DNA from: Saprospiraceae bacterium | Lineage (GTDB): Bacteria > Bacteroidota > Bacteroidia > Chitinophagales > Saprospiraceae | DNA length: 53,316 bases | Reading direction: 5' to 3' | Assembly: GCA_020628645.1 (NCBI GenBank) | Contig: JAHDES010000042.1 | Coordinates: forward strand, 1-53,316 | Made by a program: the position numbers and the translations under genes | In this document: piece after piece, positions 8,964 through 16,646 of the stretch | How positions within the stretch are numbered: the first letter of the stretch is position 1 | Layout: each line of letters begins with the position of its first letter | The notes under the pieces: model-generated | Databases searched by the model: none | Seen by the model: the letters and a program-made list of their open reading frames with translations, nothing else | Told to the model about the DNA's origin: nothing

Positions 8964-10630
8964 CCATCTGCCTCATGCCAGTTGAGGTAGTCCTCTCTAT
9001 AAAGTTCATCTAATTTCCAACGCTTGACTTTTAGGGTAGGGGTGAGCATCCCATTTTCTGCTGACCATAAATCATTATCCACAATCACTGTAGAAATCTT
9101 CTCATACTTAGCGCGTTGTTGATTGGCAGCTTGGATACTTTCTACTAGTGAATTTTCAACTACATTTTTATTCGCCGCTAAACCAATTTCAGACAAATTA
9201 ACCATCGCAATAGGTTGAGGAATCCCCAAACCAGCGACACAAACTTGCTCAATGTAATCATTTTTCATCATGACCTCTTCCATAGGATTGGGCGTTACAT
9301 AACTCCCTTTTGATGTTTTGAAAGCATCTTTTACTCGTCCGACTACTCTGACATTTCCATGTGCATCTACTGTACCACGATCTCCACTATGCATCCATCC
9401 ATCCACTAAAACTTCTGCTGTTTTTTCAGGATTTTTATAGTAGCCCGTCATCATATAAGGGCTTTTCATGAGAATTTCACCCGTTTCTTCGTGTATTTTG
9501 ACTTCCGCATAAGGCACTACTTGCCCTACGGTATCAAAAGGCGTATTGGGATCAGAACCATTTGTAAATGAACCGCAAACCTCCGTCATTCCGTAAGCTT
9601 CGACCAAATGAATATCTAGTTTTTTATAAAATTCCTTAATGAAAGCTGGCGTAATTGCTGCTCCTGTTCCTGCCACTTGTAAGTCGCGCATCCCTAACGC
9701 TGTTCGCAATTTCTTTTTAATAACTCCCGATACGATCGGGATTTTCAATAAAGTATTCAGTCGTTTCTGAGGCATTTTAGCTAATACCCCAAGGTAGAAT
9801 TTAGTCCAAATTCGAGGAACACCAAAGAAAATAGTAGGTTGTGTTTCTTGTAAATTTTTGGCAAAGGTATCTAAACTTTCCGCAAAAGACATCGAGCCTC
9901 CAAATGCCAGCAAAGAAGATTCTAAAGCGATTCGTTCGGCAACATGATTGAGTGGGAGATAAGAAAAACAACGCACTTCAGGCGTAATATCTTTAACTTT
10001 TAACCAATTGGTTTTGTATTCATTCTTCATGATATTGACGGGATTCTTGTGCGGATGCATCACCCCTTTAGGTGTACCCGTTGTACCAGAAGTAAATTTA
10101 ATGGTCCAAAGATCATCTCCTTTTGGATAATGTTGATCTTCAATAGGCGCTAGATCTTTCGTAAGTGCACTCCAATCGTCACCCACAGTTATTTTCGCAT
10201 TGCCCTCATAATGTGGATATTTAATAACTTTAACATCAACAGGAATAGCTGCACCCTTATCTCCCCATTCATCTAATTTTCCAATAAAAAGTGCTTTTAA
10301 ATCACTCAAATTTAAAACAGTAGCCAATTGTTCCCGTGGCAAACTAGCATAATAGGGAACGGAGACGAATCCACCCATCATAATGGCTAGATCAGATAAA
10401 ATCCAGTGGTAACAATTTTTGGAAAGAATACCAACATGATCGCCTACTTGTAATCCTTTTGCCCGTAAGGCAGCCGTCATCTTTCGGGCTTCTTCTCCTG
10501 CTTGAGCATAAGTCATTGTGATCCAAGTATCGCCTTTTGGTTGACGAAGGAAAACTTTATTCGGTTGTTTTTCTTCCCAATGGTAGAAAAGTTCAATGAG
10601 GGATTGGACATCTTGTTGTAGTATGGACAT
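8945..10630 (-). CDS. AMP-dependent synthetase, long-chain acyl-CoA ligase type
   Basis: Activates a carboxylic acid (probably a fatty acid) to the adenylate and then the CoA thioester. The 561-residue protein has the class hallmarks: P-loop TSGTTGTPKG near residue 180, AYGMTEVCG near 344, and HSGDRG near 412 for ATP/adenylate binding. The C-terminal lid contains GRVKDAFKTSKGSYVTP, whose GRxKD is the hinge. No membrane segment is obvious. It lies 102 bp downstream of gldN on the same strand, so readthrough is possible, but no functional link to gliding is evident. Chain-length preference cannot be read from the sequence. Confidence 0.93.
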   Translation of the reverse strand: MSILQQDVQSLIELFYHWEEKQPNKVFLRQPKGDTWITMTYAQAGEEARKMTAALRAKGLQVGDHVGILSKNCYHWILSDLAIMMGGFVSVPYYASLPREQLATVLNLSDLKALFIGKLDEWGDKGAAIPVDVKVIKYPHYEGNAKITVGDDWSALTKDLAPIEDQHYPKGDDLWTIKFTSGTTGTPKGVMHPHKNPVNIMKNEYKTNWLKVKDITPEVRCFSYLPLNHVAERIALESSLLAFGGSMSFAESLDTFAKNLQETQPTIFFGVPRIWTKFYLGVLAKMPQKRLNTLLKIPIVSGVIKKKLRTALGMRDLQVAGTGAAITPAFIKEFYKKLDIHLVEAYGMTEVCGSFTNGSDPNTPFDTVGQVVPYAEVKIHEETGEILMKSPYMMTGYYKNPEKTAEVLVDGWMHSGDRGTVDAHGNVRVVGRVKDAFKTSKGSYVTPNPMEEVMMKNDYIEQVCVAGLGIPQPIAMVNLSEIGLAANKNVVENSLVESIQAANQQRAKYEKISTVIVDNDLWSAENGMLTPTLKVKRWKLDELYREDYLNWHEADGKVIWK

Positions 10631-10732
10631 AATAGACGGTTTTATTACGTCTAAGTTACCAAAAAAAATTGGGTTTTAAGTAAGAATGTCAAGTTCTTAT
10701 TTTGTCTATTGGATAAAAAACACGATTATAAT

Positions 10733-11542
10733 TTAATACGACCATAGATCGTGTTCAAAATTGAAGATTTTTTGTTCTATTTTTTCTGCTTCTAGCAAAC
10801 GATTAATGCCTGTATACATATCTTCTAATCTATTATTGCGAATGTTAGAAGCTTTCATAATTGTACTTGAAAAATACCGTTGTTCAAATACATCTGCCCA
10901 AGAAATAGCATGTGCATCATTTCCTGTAAGGAATACTTGTTCTCGTGCTAAGACTTCTCGTAATTCTGGAAAATAAACCCAAAATAAAGGTCGCTCAAAA
11001 AGGACGTTTCCATGTTCATCTTTTTTATCATAAAGGGGAGCAATTCCTAAAATACGGACTTTCATCGTAGAGGTGTTCTCATCAAAATACCAGATTTCTT
11101 TAATGCGAAATCGTTTGACATCTTCATAAAAAATACGTTCGTTGGCTACAACAATCGAGTCGGTGTAAGTGACTGGGTTGAAAACTCTAAAGGTATCACT
11201 TCTTGAAATAATGGCATTGGCATCTTCTTGTGATAAGGAATAGGTGAATTTATCATCTTCTACACTATACAAAGTGATTTTCCCTTTTTCGGCAGCATTG
11301 ACCATAATATCAAAAAAAGGAGCTTCTGGATACATAAAAGCTTGGTTCATTTTCTCGCGTACATCAATGACTCGCCATACGCGCTTTTCCCAAAATACAT
11401 CTGCTTCTCGGATAGGAGCATGAGGCATAATACGTTTTTCTTTCAAGATCTTTCGTTCACAAATATCATCTAAAACTTGCGCTTTTAAGAGTATTGGAAA
11501 TAACATACAAAGGGGTAAAATGAAAATTTGTTGTATGGTCAT
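10733..11542 (-). CDS. gldN: Gliding motility / type IX secretion protein GldN (PorN)
   Basis: A periplasmic component of the type IX secretion system that associates with the GldK ring under the outer membrane. The 269-residue protein starts with a signal peptide (MTIQQIFILPLCMLFPILLK, cleavage near AQ). It then carries GldN-like features: VLDDICERKILKEKRIMPHA, a Trp-rich EADVFWEKRVWRVIDVREKM, KRFRIKEIWYFDE near residue 140, and PLFWVYFPELRE near 195. Its length is somewhat short for the family but plausible. It lies downstream of gldM with an unusually long 188-bp gap that holds a terminator-like hairpin, so its expression may be set separately from gldM. Confidence 0.92.
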   Translation of the reverse strand: MTIQQIFILPLCMLFPILLKAQVLDDICERKILKEKRIMPHAPIREADVFWEKRVWRVIDVREKMNQAFMYPEAPFFDIMVNAAEKGKITLYSVEDDKFTYSLSQEDANAIISRSDTFRVFNPVTYTDSIVVANERIFYEDVKRFRIKEIWYFDENTSTMKVRILGIAPLYDKKDEHGNVLFERPLFWVYFPELREVLAREQVFLTGNDAHAISWADVFEQRYFSSTIMKASNIRNNRLEDMYTGINRLLEAEKIEQKIFNFEHDLWSY

Positions 11543-11568
11543 AAAGAATGATTTTTAAGAAAAAGAGG

Positions 11569-11655
11569 AGCTGTCAGCGAATGTGATTTATAGATAATAC
11601 TAATCTTGATTCGATTCGTTCTAAGTCAAAAAACTAAGCTCTCTCGCTGACAGCT
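11569..11655 (-). terminator. Terminator/attenuator-like hairpin between gldM and gldN
   Basis: Read on the minus strand, TCGCTGACAGCT and AGCTGTCAGCGA are a perfect 12-bp inverted repeat (11644-11655 with 11569-11580), separated by 63 nt. It is extended by GAGG/CCTC across a one-base bulge. The downstream arm runs into CCTCTTTTTC, a short U-tract, before the gldN start. This geometry fits a leaky terminator between two co-oriented machine genes, although the loop is long. Confidence 0.5.
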
Positions 11656-11685
11656 ACCTCAAAATGGTGTGATATGATTGTATTA

Positions 11686-11718
11686 GGCACGCGGAGAAAA
11701 TGTAAATTTATTCGTGCC
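11686..11718. repeat. Short palindromic repeat, GGCAC...GTGCC family (33 nt)
   Basis: GGCACG and CGTGCC ends enclose GGAGAAAATGTAAATTTATT. The stretch GTAAATTTATTCGTGCC recurs exactly in the larger element at 42951-43063, which starts with GGCACAAGGAGAAAA. This copy looks like an internally deleted derivative. It sits just downstream of the gldM stop codon. Confidence 0.6.
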
Positions 11719-11730
11719 TCACTACTTAAA

Positions 11731-13245
11731 TTATTTGATTCGGAAGATCATCCCATTTAGTTTACGAGTGACCTCATCTCCAGGACATTTGACCCGAATA
11801 TTGTCAAAGTAATAAATGTCGGTAGGTTTGGCGCGATCGACTAACCGTTTAGTATTGGCTTGATAAGCACCACTTTTATTGATTTCCACGATTACATCGT
11901 CGTTTTTGGGTTGGCGCGTGAGTTCAAATCCTACGACTTGACATTTGGCATTGAAATCAAAATTTTCCAGATGCGGAATGATACCTTTATGTACTTTAAA
12001 TTCAGCCGCTGACATGGTACCGCCTGTTTTACCTCCTAATTTTAAGATAGGGTTGGGAATTTTTTTGACACGATAGGTTTTTGTTGTGGGAACTAAATCT
12101 CCTCCAGAAATGGTGATTTTTGCTTCCCCAATGCGCTCTGGTTTGGCGATGTACTGTCCATTAGCGACTTTGGTCAATTTTGTACCGCTTGCGTTTACTT
12201 GCATTTTACTAGAAGGGATGCCTGCTGCGGAAACCGAGATTGGATTTTCCACGCCTACATACAAGACATTCATCTTATCTGCGGAAACCGTAACAGAGCG
12301 TTCCCCTACTTCATAGCTAAATTTCTTTTTGAAGGTTTTTGTTTCTCCTGTGATAGGGTCTGTCATTCCCACCAAGAGTTCATGATTGTGTTCACCTAGT
12401 CGATTGGGGTTTCTTTTAAAGACGGCTTTTCCATTACGAATAGGAATGCGCTGTCCATCTACTTTGACAAATAAATTATCTGCCGTGCTACTATAAGCAG
12501 CTAAGAATAATTCAGCTTCATATTGTTCTCCTGATATGACATAGCTTTTATCGGAAGCGACCACTGGAATATAAGAATCGGGTTTAACGGTACTATTGGT
12601 TTGCTCTAAAAAGTAATTTAAAATTGCAGTTTCAGCCACTTTTACATCATTTTGTAGTTTGCTAAACATGGGTAAAATAGCTGCCACAGGCATTTGTTGG
12701 AAACTAAAAGCAGCCCATGATTTTTTATCTGAATCTTCAGGTAAATCTTGAATTTTCAGGGGGATTTTTTCTGCCATTTGGCTTCGATGCTCTTCTTCTT
12801 CAATGAGTTGAAGGAGGTCTGTTTTGGTGGACTCAATTTTTTCTTGAAGTTGATTTCCTCGATCTTCTTTGACCAACAAACGAGTCGTAATGTCTTTATC
12901 AAGTTTTCCTTTGGGTTGATTTTTTTCATCTAAACCACCTGAGGCTTCAATAATTTCATCTTTTAAATCATCAACATATTGGATGAAATCTTTGGTTATT
13001 TTTTGAGCTTCAGTTGCCTTTTCTTGAAGGGGCAAATATTGTTCATAGGCATTTGCTTGTGTGCTTAGAGCCGCTAATAATTTATCATTGGTATTGCCGA
13101 CAATGGCATTGCTTTCTTGAATGCTTTTATCCATAGTAAAAAAAGCTTCAATTATTTCAGCGGAGACGTTTAAAGCTAAAAGGGCAGTAAGGACAATATA
13201 CATGAGGTTAATCATCAACTGCCGTGGTTCTTTCGGAATTGACAT
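11731..13245 (-). CDS. gldM: Gliding motility / type IX secretion motor protein GldM (PorM)
   Basis: An inner-membrane rotor/stator partner of GldL whose long periplasmic part transmits energy to the outer-membrane type IX machinery. It has 504 residues, close to the family size. The N-terminus MSIPKEPRQLMINLMYIVLT leads into one transmembrane helix (residues about 11-30, LMYIVLTALLALNVSAEII). This is followed by a helical domain (about 35-220) and the beta-rich D2-D4 domains, ending in VTRKLNGMIFRIK. gldN follows, but the region upstream is the divergent tatC gene and no gldL or gldK is in the window, unlike the common gldKLMN order. Confidence 0.95.
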   Translation of the reverse strand: MSIPKEPRQLMINLMYIVLTALLALNVSAEIIEAFFTMDKSIQESNAIVGNTNDKLLAALSTQANAYEQYLPLQEKATEAQKITKDFIQYVDDLKDEIIEASGGLDEKNQPKGKLDKDITTRLLVKEDRGNQLQEKIESTKTDLLQLIEEEEHRSQMAEKIPLKIQDLPEDSDKKSWAAFSFQQMPVAAILPMFSKLQNDVKVAETAILNYFLEQTNSTVKPDSYIPVVASDKSYVISGEQYEAELFLAAYSSTADNLFVKVDGQRIPIRNGKAVFKRNPNRLGEHNHELLVGMTDPITGETKTFKKKFSYEVGERSVTVSADKMNVLYVGVENPISVSAAGIPSSKMQVNASGTKLTKVANGQYIAKPERIGEAKITISGGDLVPTTKTYRVKKIPNPILKLGGKTGGTMSAAEFKVHKGIIPHLENFDFNAKCQVVGFELTRQPKNDDVIVEINKSGAYQANTKRLVDRAKPTDIYYFDNIRVKCPGDEVTRKLNGMIFRIK

Positions 13246-13590
13246 GCGTTAAATTTTTTGTAGTTCTACCATTTATACGTTCAAAATAGGCATACAATAG
13301 ATATCCCTACTTTCAGCAGATGAAGTAGAACGTTGGTTTATAATGCTGTAATAAAATCAATGGGCTAGTTCAAAAAATGAATAGCACTTTTTCAAAAGAA
13401 AAGGTCTTGGAAATGAGGGGAAACGGTTTCTTTGTTGTTGTACCTGTATAACGGTCGCTGTAAAAAAAGATACAGGTAGGAAATAAAAATATTTCGTCTA
13501 ATTTTACCTTGCCTTGACGAATAAGGAGAGGATTGTGCGGTTTAGAAAAGTAGATTTAGTATTTTTGTTGAGGAACTAAAGAAAAACAAT
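13246..13590. other. Divergent intergenic region gldM / tatC with tatC promoter element
   Basis: This 345-bp stretch contains no gene I can support. On the plus strand, TATTTTTG (13560-13567) fits the Bacteroidetes -7 element TAnnTTTG and would give a leader of about 20 nt for tatC. A TTG at 13533 is 24 nt upstream, a little far for the -33 element. I could not pick a clear gldM promoter on the other strand. Confidence 0.5.
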
Positions 13591-14418
13591 ATGCCTTTAG
13601 ATCAAGTTGATGTGGATAAACAACAAGCCAATCAAGAAGAAGAAATGTCTTTTCTCGATCATTTAGAGGCATTGCGTTGGCATTTGATTCGTGCGGTGGT
13701 TGCAATTTTGGTGATTGCGATTGCAGTTTTCATTCTTGATGATTTTGTGGTGGATGAGATTTTATTAGCCCATCAAGATAAAGATTTTATTACGTATCGT
13801 TTTTTTAGTGGAATGATTGATGGATTTTACCCCAAAGAGTTTTCGCTGCAAATTTTGAAAATCGAAGAAATGTTTATTACCCATCTAAAGGTTTCTATTT
13901 TGATGGGATTTGTTTTTGCTTTTCCTTATGTTTTTTGGGAGATTTGGCGATTTATCAAACCAGGCTTGTATGAAAATGAATTGAAAGCAGCACGAGGAAT
14001 GGTTTTTATTTGTTCTTCTTTATTTATTCTTGGTGTGTTATTTGGATATTTTGTTATTGCGCCCTTTGCAGTATATTTTTTATCAAATTATACCCCAGGG
14101 AGTGGCGAAAATTTTGTCATTGATCCAAGTTTTTCCAATTATGTCAATTTTATTGGGATGGTTTGTATTCCAGTCGGTTTCGTCTTTGAGTTACCTGTTG
14201 TGGTGTATTTCTTTTCTAAAATAGGTTTGCTGACCCCTGATTTTATGCGTGCTTATCGTCGACATGCAATTGTCATTATATTATTATTAGCAGCTATGAT
14301 TACGCCTCCAGATGTTACTACTCAATTTTTAATTGGAATACCAATTTATTTGTTATATGAAATAAGTATTTATGTTTCTGCTAGGGTAGTAAAAGGATTA
14401 GAAGAAGAAGCAAAATAA
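13591..14418 (+). CDS. tatC: Sec-independent protein translocase TatC
   Basis: The membrane receptor of the twin-arginine pathway, which exports folded proteins. In 275 residues it shows the family opening EEMSFLDHLEALRWHLIRA and six transmembrane helices. It also has PYVFWEIWRFIKPGLYENE, the conserved cytoplasmic region between helices two and three, and ITPPDVTTQFLIGIPIYLLY near the end. A periplasmic insertion between helices one and two (about residues 50-95) is typical of Bacteroidota TatC. TatA/B is not in the window. The small membrane gene 38 bp downstream could be co-transcribed. Confidence 0.97.
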   Translation: MPLDQVDVDKQQANQEEEMSFLDHLEALRWHLIRAVVAILVIAIAVFILDDFVVDEILLAHQDKDFITYRFFSGMIDGFYPKEFSLQILKIEEMFITHLKVSILMGFVFAFPYVFWEIWRFIKPGLYENELKAARGMVFICSSLFILGVLFGYFVIAPFAVYFLSNYTPGSGENFVIDPSFSNYVNFIGMVCIPVGFVFELPVVVYFFSKIGLLTPDFMRAYRRHAIVIILLLAAMITPPDVTTQFLIGIPIYLLYEISIYVSARVVKGLEEEAK

Positions 14419-14456
14419 ATGATTACTAAACTTCTTGAGAAAACAAATAACCATTC

Positions 14457-14915
14457 ATGCCAAGACGCGTTTCCTCTAATATGACCATTATTCTTAAACT
14501 GTTTTTGCCTACAGTTTGGATTGTCTTTTTCTTGTCGTTTACGGTGGCCGTTTGGTTGGCAGATGAAGCCAATTATGGAACGATGTCGCCTCAAGATTTA
14601 CGGATGATTTTGCCTGTTTTTTTACTTGTTGGAATTGCTTTATTGTATTGGAGTGTGATGCGTTTGAAACGTATTGAAATGGATGCGACCCATCTGTATG
14701 CTACGAATTACATTAAAACCTACCGTTATTCTTATGATTCAATAGAAAAAATCCGAGAAAAGGATTTTCTATTTCTTCGTACCGTTCATATCTATTTAAA
14801 ACAAAAAGGCAACTTTGGAAAAAAAATGACCTTTATTGCTAGTCGATTTCATCTGCAAGATTTTTTGACACAACATCCTCAAGTTGTGGAGCAACTTTGG
14901 GAGACGGATGAGTGA
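14457..14915 (+). CDS. Small membrane protein of unknown function, two TM helices plus PH-like tail
   Basis: A 152-residue protein I do not recognise at family level. Two hydrophobic helices (about residues 9-32 and 48-65) form a hairpin anchor. They are followed by a soluble beta-rich part (MRLKRIEMDATHLYATNY, then SIEKIREKDFLFLRTVHIYL) that looks like a bacterial PH-like domain. It starts 38 bp after tatC in the same direction. An alternative start is Met9 (14481). Function cannot be inferred. Confidence 0.7.
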   Translation: MPRRVSSNMTIILKLFLPTVWIVFFLSFTVAVWLADEANYGTMSPQDLRMILPVFLLVGIALLYWSVMRLKRIEMDATHLYATNYIKTYRYSYDSIEKIREKDFLFLRTVHIYLKQKGNFGKKMTFIASRFHLQDFLTQHPQVVEQLWETDE

Positions 14916-15193
14916 TAAGGAGTTGTTGTTAAGAAGCTTTAGTCCAATTATTTTGACTAGAAAACAACTGGACTAAATTTAAACTATAGGGCAATAATAT
15001 CTTCTGTGCCTATAATACTTGAAAGTGTGTTTGTCACTAGCATAATCATAATTTTTTGTGTAAAAATATCTTTCGACTATTTGAGGATGCCGAAAAATTA
15101 CATCCTTTTGATTATGAAAAATAGTGAAATTTTTGATTAAGAATAAATAAAAGCTCAAAAAGAACTACTTATTTACACCAAATGAACTAAAAA

Positions 15194-15224
15194 AGCACAC
15201 CCATTTGTATACAAAGGATGTGCT
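15194..15224. repeat. 31-nt near-perfect palindrome
   Basis: AGCACA and TGTGCT ends flank a central TTTGTATACAAA, with only three mismatched pairs over 31 nt. There is no T-tract after it on either strand, so it is more likely a protein-binding dyad or a decayed element than a terminator. Confidence 0.4.
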
Positions 15225-15628
15225 ATATCATAAGCGTGTTAAGTTATTGTGTTTATAGAAAGGATGAAATGTGAAAGAATAAATTATTTTTCTATCCTAG
15301 ATCAAATTAACATCCTGTTATATTTTGTTCAATAATTCATTTCGAAAAGAAAAATTGATAATCAATGAACCAAAAAAATTAAATAGATTGTTGATTTGTT
15401 ATTGCAAAGTTCTATTAATTTGTATTTAATGTTATCCATCAAATTCATGATTTTGAGCTACTTAGATGTTAGTATAAATCATCCTTATTTTAAGGCAATG
15501 GAATTATCCCTTGTGCTATGTATTCAGCTTGAAAAAGATGGTCTATCCTAAAAAAACCATAAATGGATAAATTTAATTCTGATACAACTACAACATCGGC
15601 ATCATTTGTGGTGTTATTTATAAAACCA

Positions 15629-15660
15629 TTGGGCTTTTTTAAATTAAGTTACTATATTTG
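15629..15660 (+). promoter_or_regulatory. Promoter of the ArsR-family gene (leaderless)
   Basis: TTG at 15629-15631, a 21-nt spacer, then TATATTTG at 15653-15660 fit the Bacteroidetes -33/-7 pattern. The -7 box ends five bases before the ATG at 15666, so the transcript should begin at or next to the start codon. Confidence 0.65.
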
Positions 15661-15665
15661 AATGC

Positions 15666-15986
15666 ATGGAACCGAATAACAATAACGTCATTTCAGAAGA
15701 GTTGGTAGAGAAGTTAGAAAGAATAGCTGACATTCTCAAAACAGTTGCACACCCACTGCGTTTAGGCATTGTCCATTTACTTGAACAATATCCTCGCCTT
15801 ACGGTAACTCAAATATGTGAAATGTTGAATAGTGAACAATCCTTAACTTCTCACCACCTAAAAAATATGCGTTTGAAAGGGCTTTTGAGTGTCAAACGAG
15901 AAGGACGATCTATGCTATATTCGCTAAAAGAAAGAGATGTCTCGTTGATTATTGAGTGTTTGGAAAATTGTCAATGTAATATGTAA
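15666..15986 (+). CDS. ArsR-family winged-helix transcriptional regulator
   Basis: A 106-residue single-domain protein. Residues about 18-95 form the ArsR winged helix: ILKTVAHPLRLGIVHLLEQY as the first helices, VTQICEMLNSEQSLTSHHLK as the helix-turn-helix, and VKREGRSMLYSLKERDVSLI as the wing. The C-terminus CLENCQCNM carries three Cys that could bind metal or sense redox state, but the classical ELCVCDL-type site in the recognition helix is absent (there is one Cys in TQICEML). The next Met is far inside the domain, so the ATG at 15666 must be used. No obvious target operon is adjacent; the neighbouring DUF423 gene is convergent. Confidence 0.9.
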   Translation: MEPNNNNVISEELVEKLERIADILKTVAHPLRLGIVHLLEQYPRLTVTQICEMLNSEQSLTSHHLKNMRLKGLLSVKREGRSMLYSLKERDVSLIIECLENCQCNM

Positions 15987-16033
15987 AATGATGAAAAATA
16001 AGTAGGTAATACTGCTCAATTCATAAAGTATCT

Positions 16034-16444
16034 TTAATCATCATTTAAAGGGAGCAGATCGTTTTTCCAGAATGCAATGATTAAGGAAATCCACCCTAAA
16101 ATAAAAAAGAAACCACCTATTGGAGTGATGGGGCCTACCCATGTCCAAGTTTCAATTCCTAATAAATATCGACAAGATAATAAATACAACGAACCAGAAA
16201 AACATACGATTCCAAAACTATGGAAATATGCTGCATAAGTCAGCCATTTACTTCTGTTAAAATACATGAGACAAGCAATGATAAGTATACTTATAGCATG
16301 ATAAAACTGGTATCGGACACCTGTTTCAAAAATGGCTATTCGATCGGGAGAGAGTTGTTCTTTGAGGCTATGTGCTCCAAAAGCTCCTAAAATGACTGCC
16401 CATAACGCAAAAAATGCAGCGATTTTAATGATTTTAGCGTTCAT
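16034..16444 (-). CDS. DUF423 (YgdD-like) small integral membrane protein
   Basis: A 136-residue protein with four predicted membrane helices and the DUF423 signature in order: ALWAVILGAFGAHSLKEQL, ETGVRYQFYHAISILIIAC, GIVCFSGSLYLLSC and GPITPIGGFFFILGWISLI. The biochemical role of the family is unknown. The frame is open to a TTG at 16462, but the ATG at 16444 is preferred because a TATCTTTG promoter box overlaps the TTG. It converges with the ArsR gene. Confidence 0.93.
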   Translation of the reverse strand: MNAKIIKIAAFFALWAVILGAFGAHSLKEQLSPDRIAIFETGVRYQFYHAISILIIACLMYFNRSKWLTYAAYFHSFGIVCFSGSLYLLSCRYLLGIETWTWVGPITPIGGFFFILGWISLIIAFWKNDLLPLNDD

Positions 16445-16459
16445 GCACTTCTTTTTTAT

Positions 16460-16467
16460 CAAAGATA
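16460..16467 (-). promoter_or_regulatory. -7 promoter element TATCTTTG for the DUF423 gene
   Basis: On the minus strand TATCTTTG lies 15 nt upstream of the ATG at 16444, an exact match to TAnnTTTG. It implies a leader of roughly 10 nt and excludes the upstream TTG as a start. No convincing -33 TTG is placed. Confidence 0.45.
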
Positions 16468-16589
16468 AAGGCGATAGTAATAGTATTTGCTATGCTATCG
16501 TCAATTTTTTTGTTTTTTTCCTAAGAAAAGTGTCAACCAATTGTCCTTTTGCGTGTAGTATACCATTAGATTAGCAGTACAATAACTTG

Positions 16590-16597
16590 TATATTTG
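16590..16597 (+). promoter_or_regulatory. -7 promoter element TATATTTG for the FG-GAP/UnbV gene
   Basis: An exact TAnnTTTG match 49 nt upstream of the ATG at 16647. A -33 TTG is not well placed, so this is a partial promoter call. Confidence 0.45.
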
Positions 16598-16646
16598 TCC
16601 TGACTTATGCTGAAGGAGTATTTTTTATACTAAACTCAACTCACAC

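Larger units (their letters stand above)
14916..15665. other. 750-bp AT-rich intergenic region
   Basis: No protein-coding gene is supported; only peptides under about 30 codons are open and none has a recognisable motif. It holds a hairpin after the preceding gene (TAGTCCAATT ... AACTGGACTA, about 14940-14976), a near-perfect 31-nt dyad at 15194-15224, and the promoter of the ArsR gene at its right end. Confidence 0.6.

Noticed and set aside
9726-9743. Palindrome TCCCGATACGATCGGGAT as a possible REP element
   Set aside because: It is inside conserved coding sequence of the acyl-CoA ligase (IPIVSG); similar TCCCG...CGGGA hairpins elsewhere are noted with their elements.
15264-15335. Short ORF starting MKCERINYFSILDQINILLY
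   Set aside because: Only 23 codons in AT-rich DNA with no promoter, motif or context.
15361-15450. 28-codon minus-strand ORF starting MNLMDNIKYKLIELCNNKST
   Set aside because: Lacks any recognisable motif; random open frames of this size are expected at this base composition.
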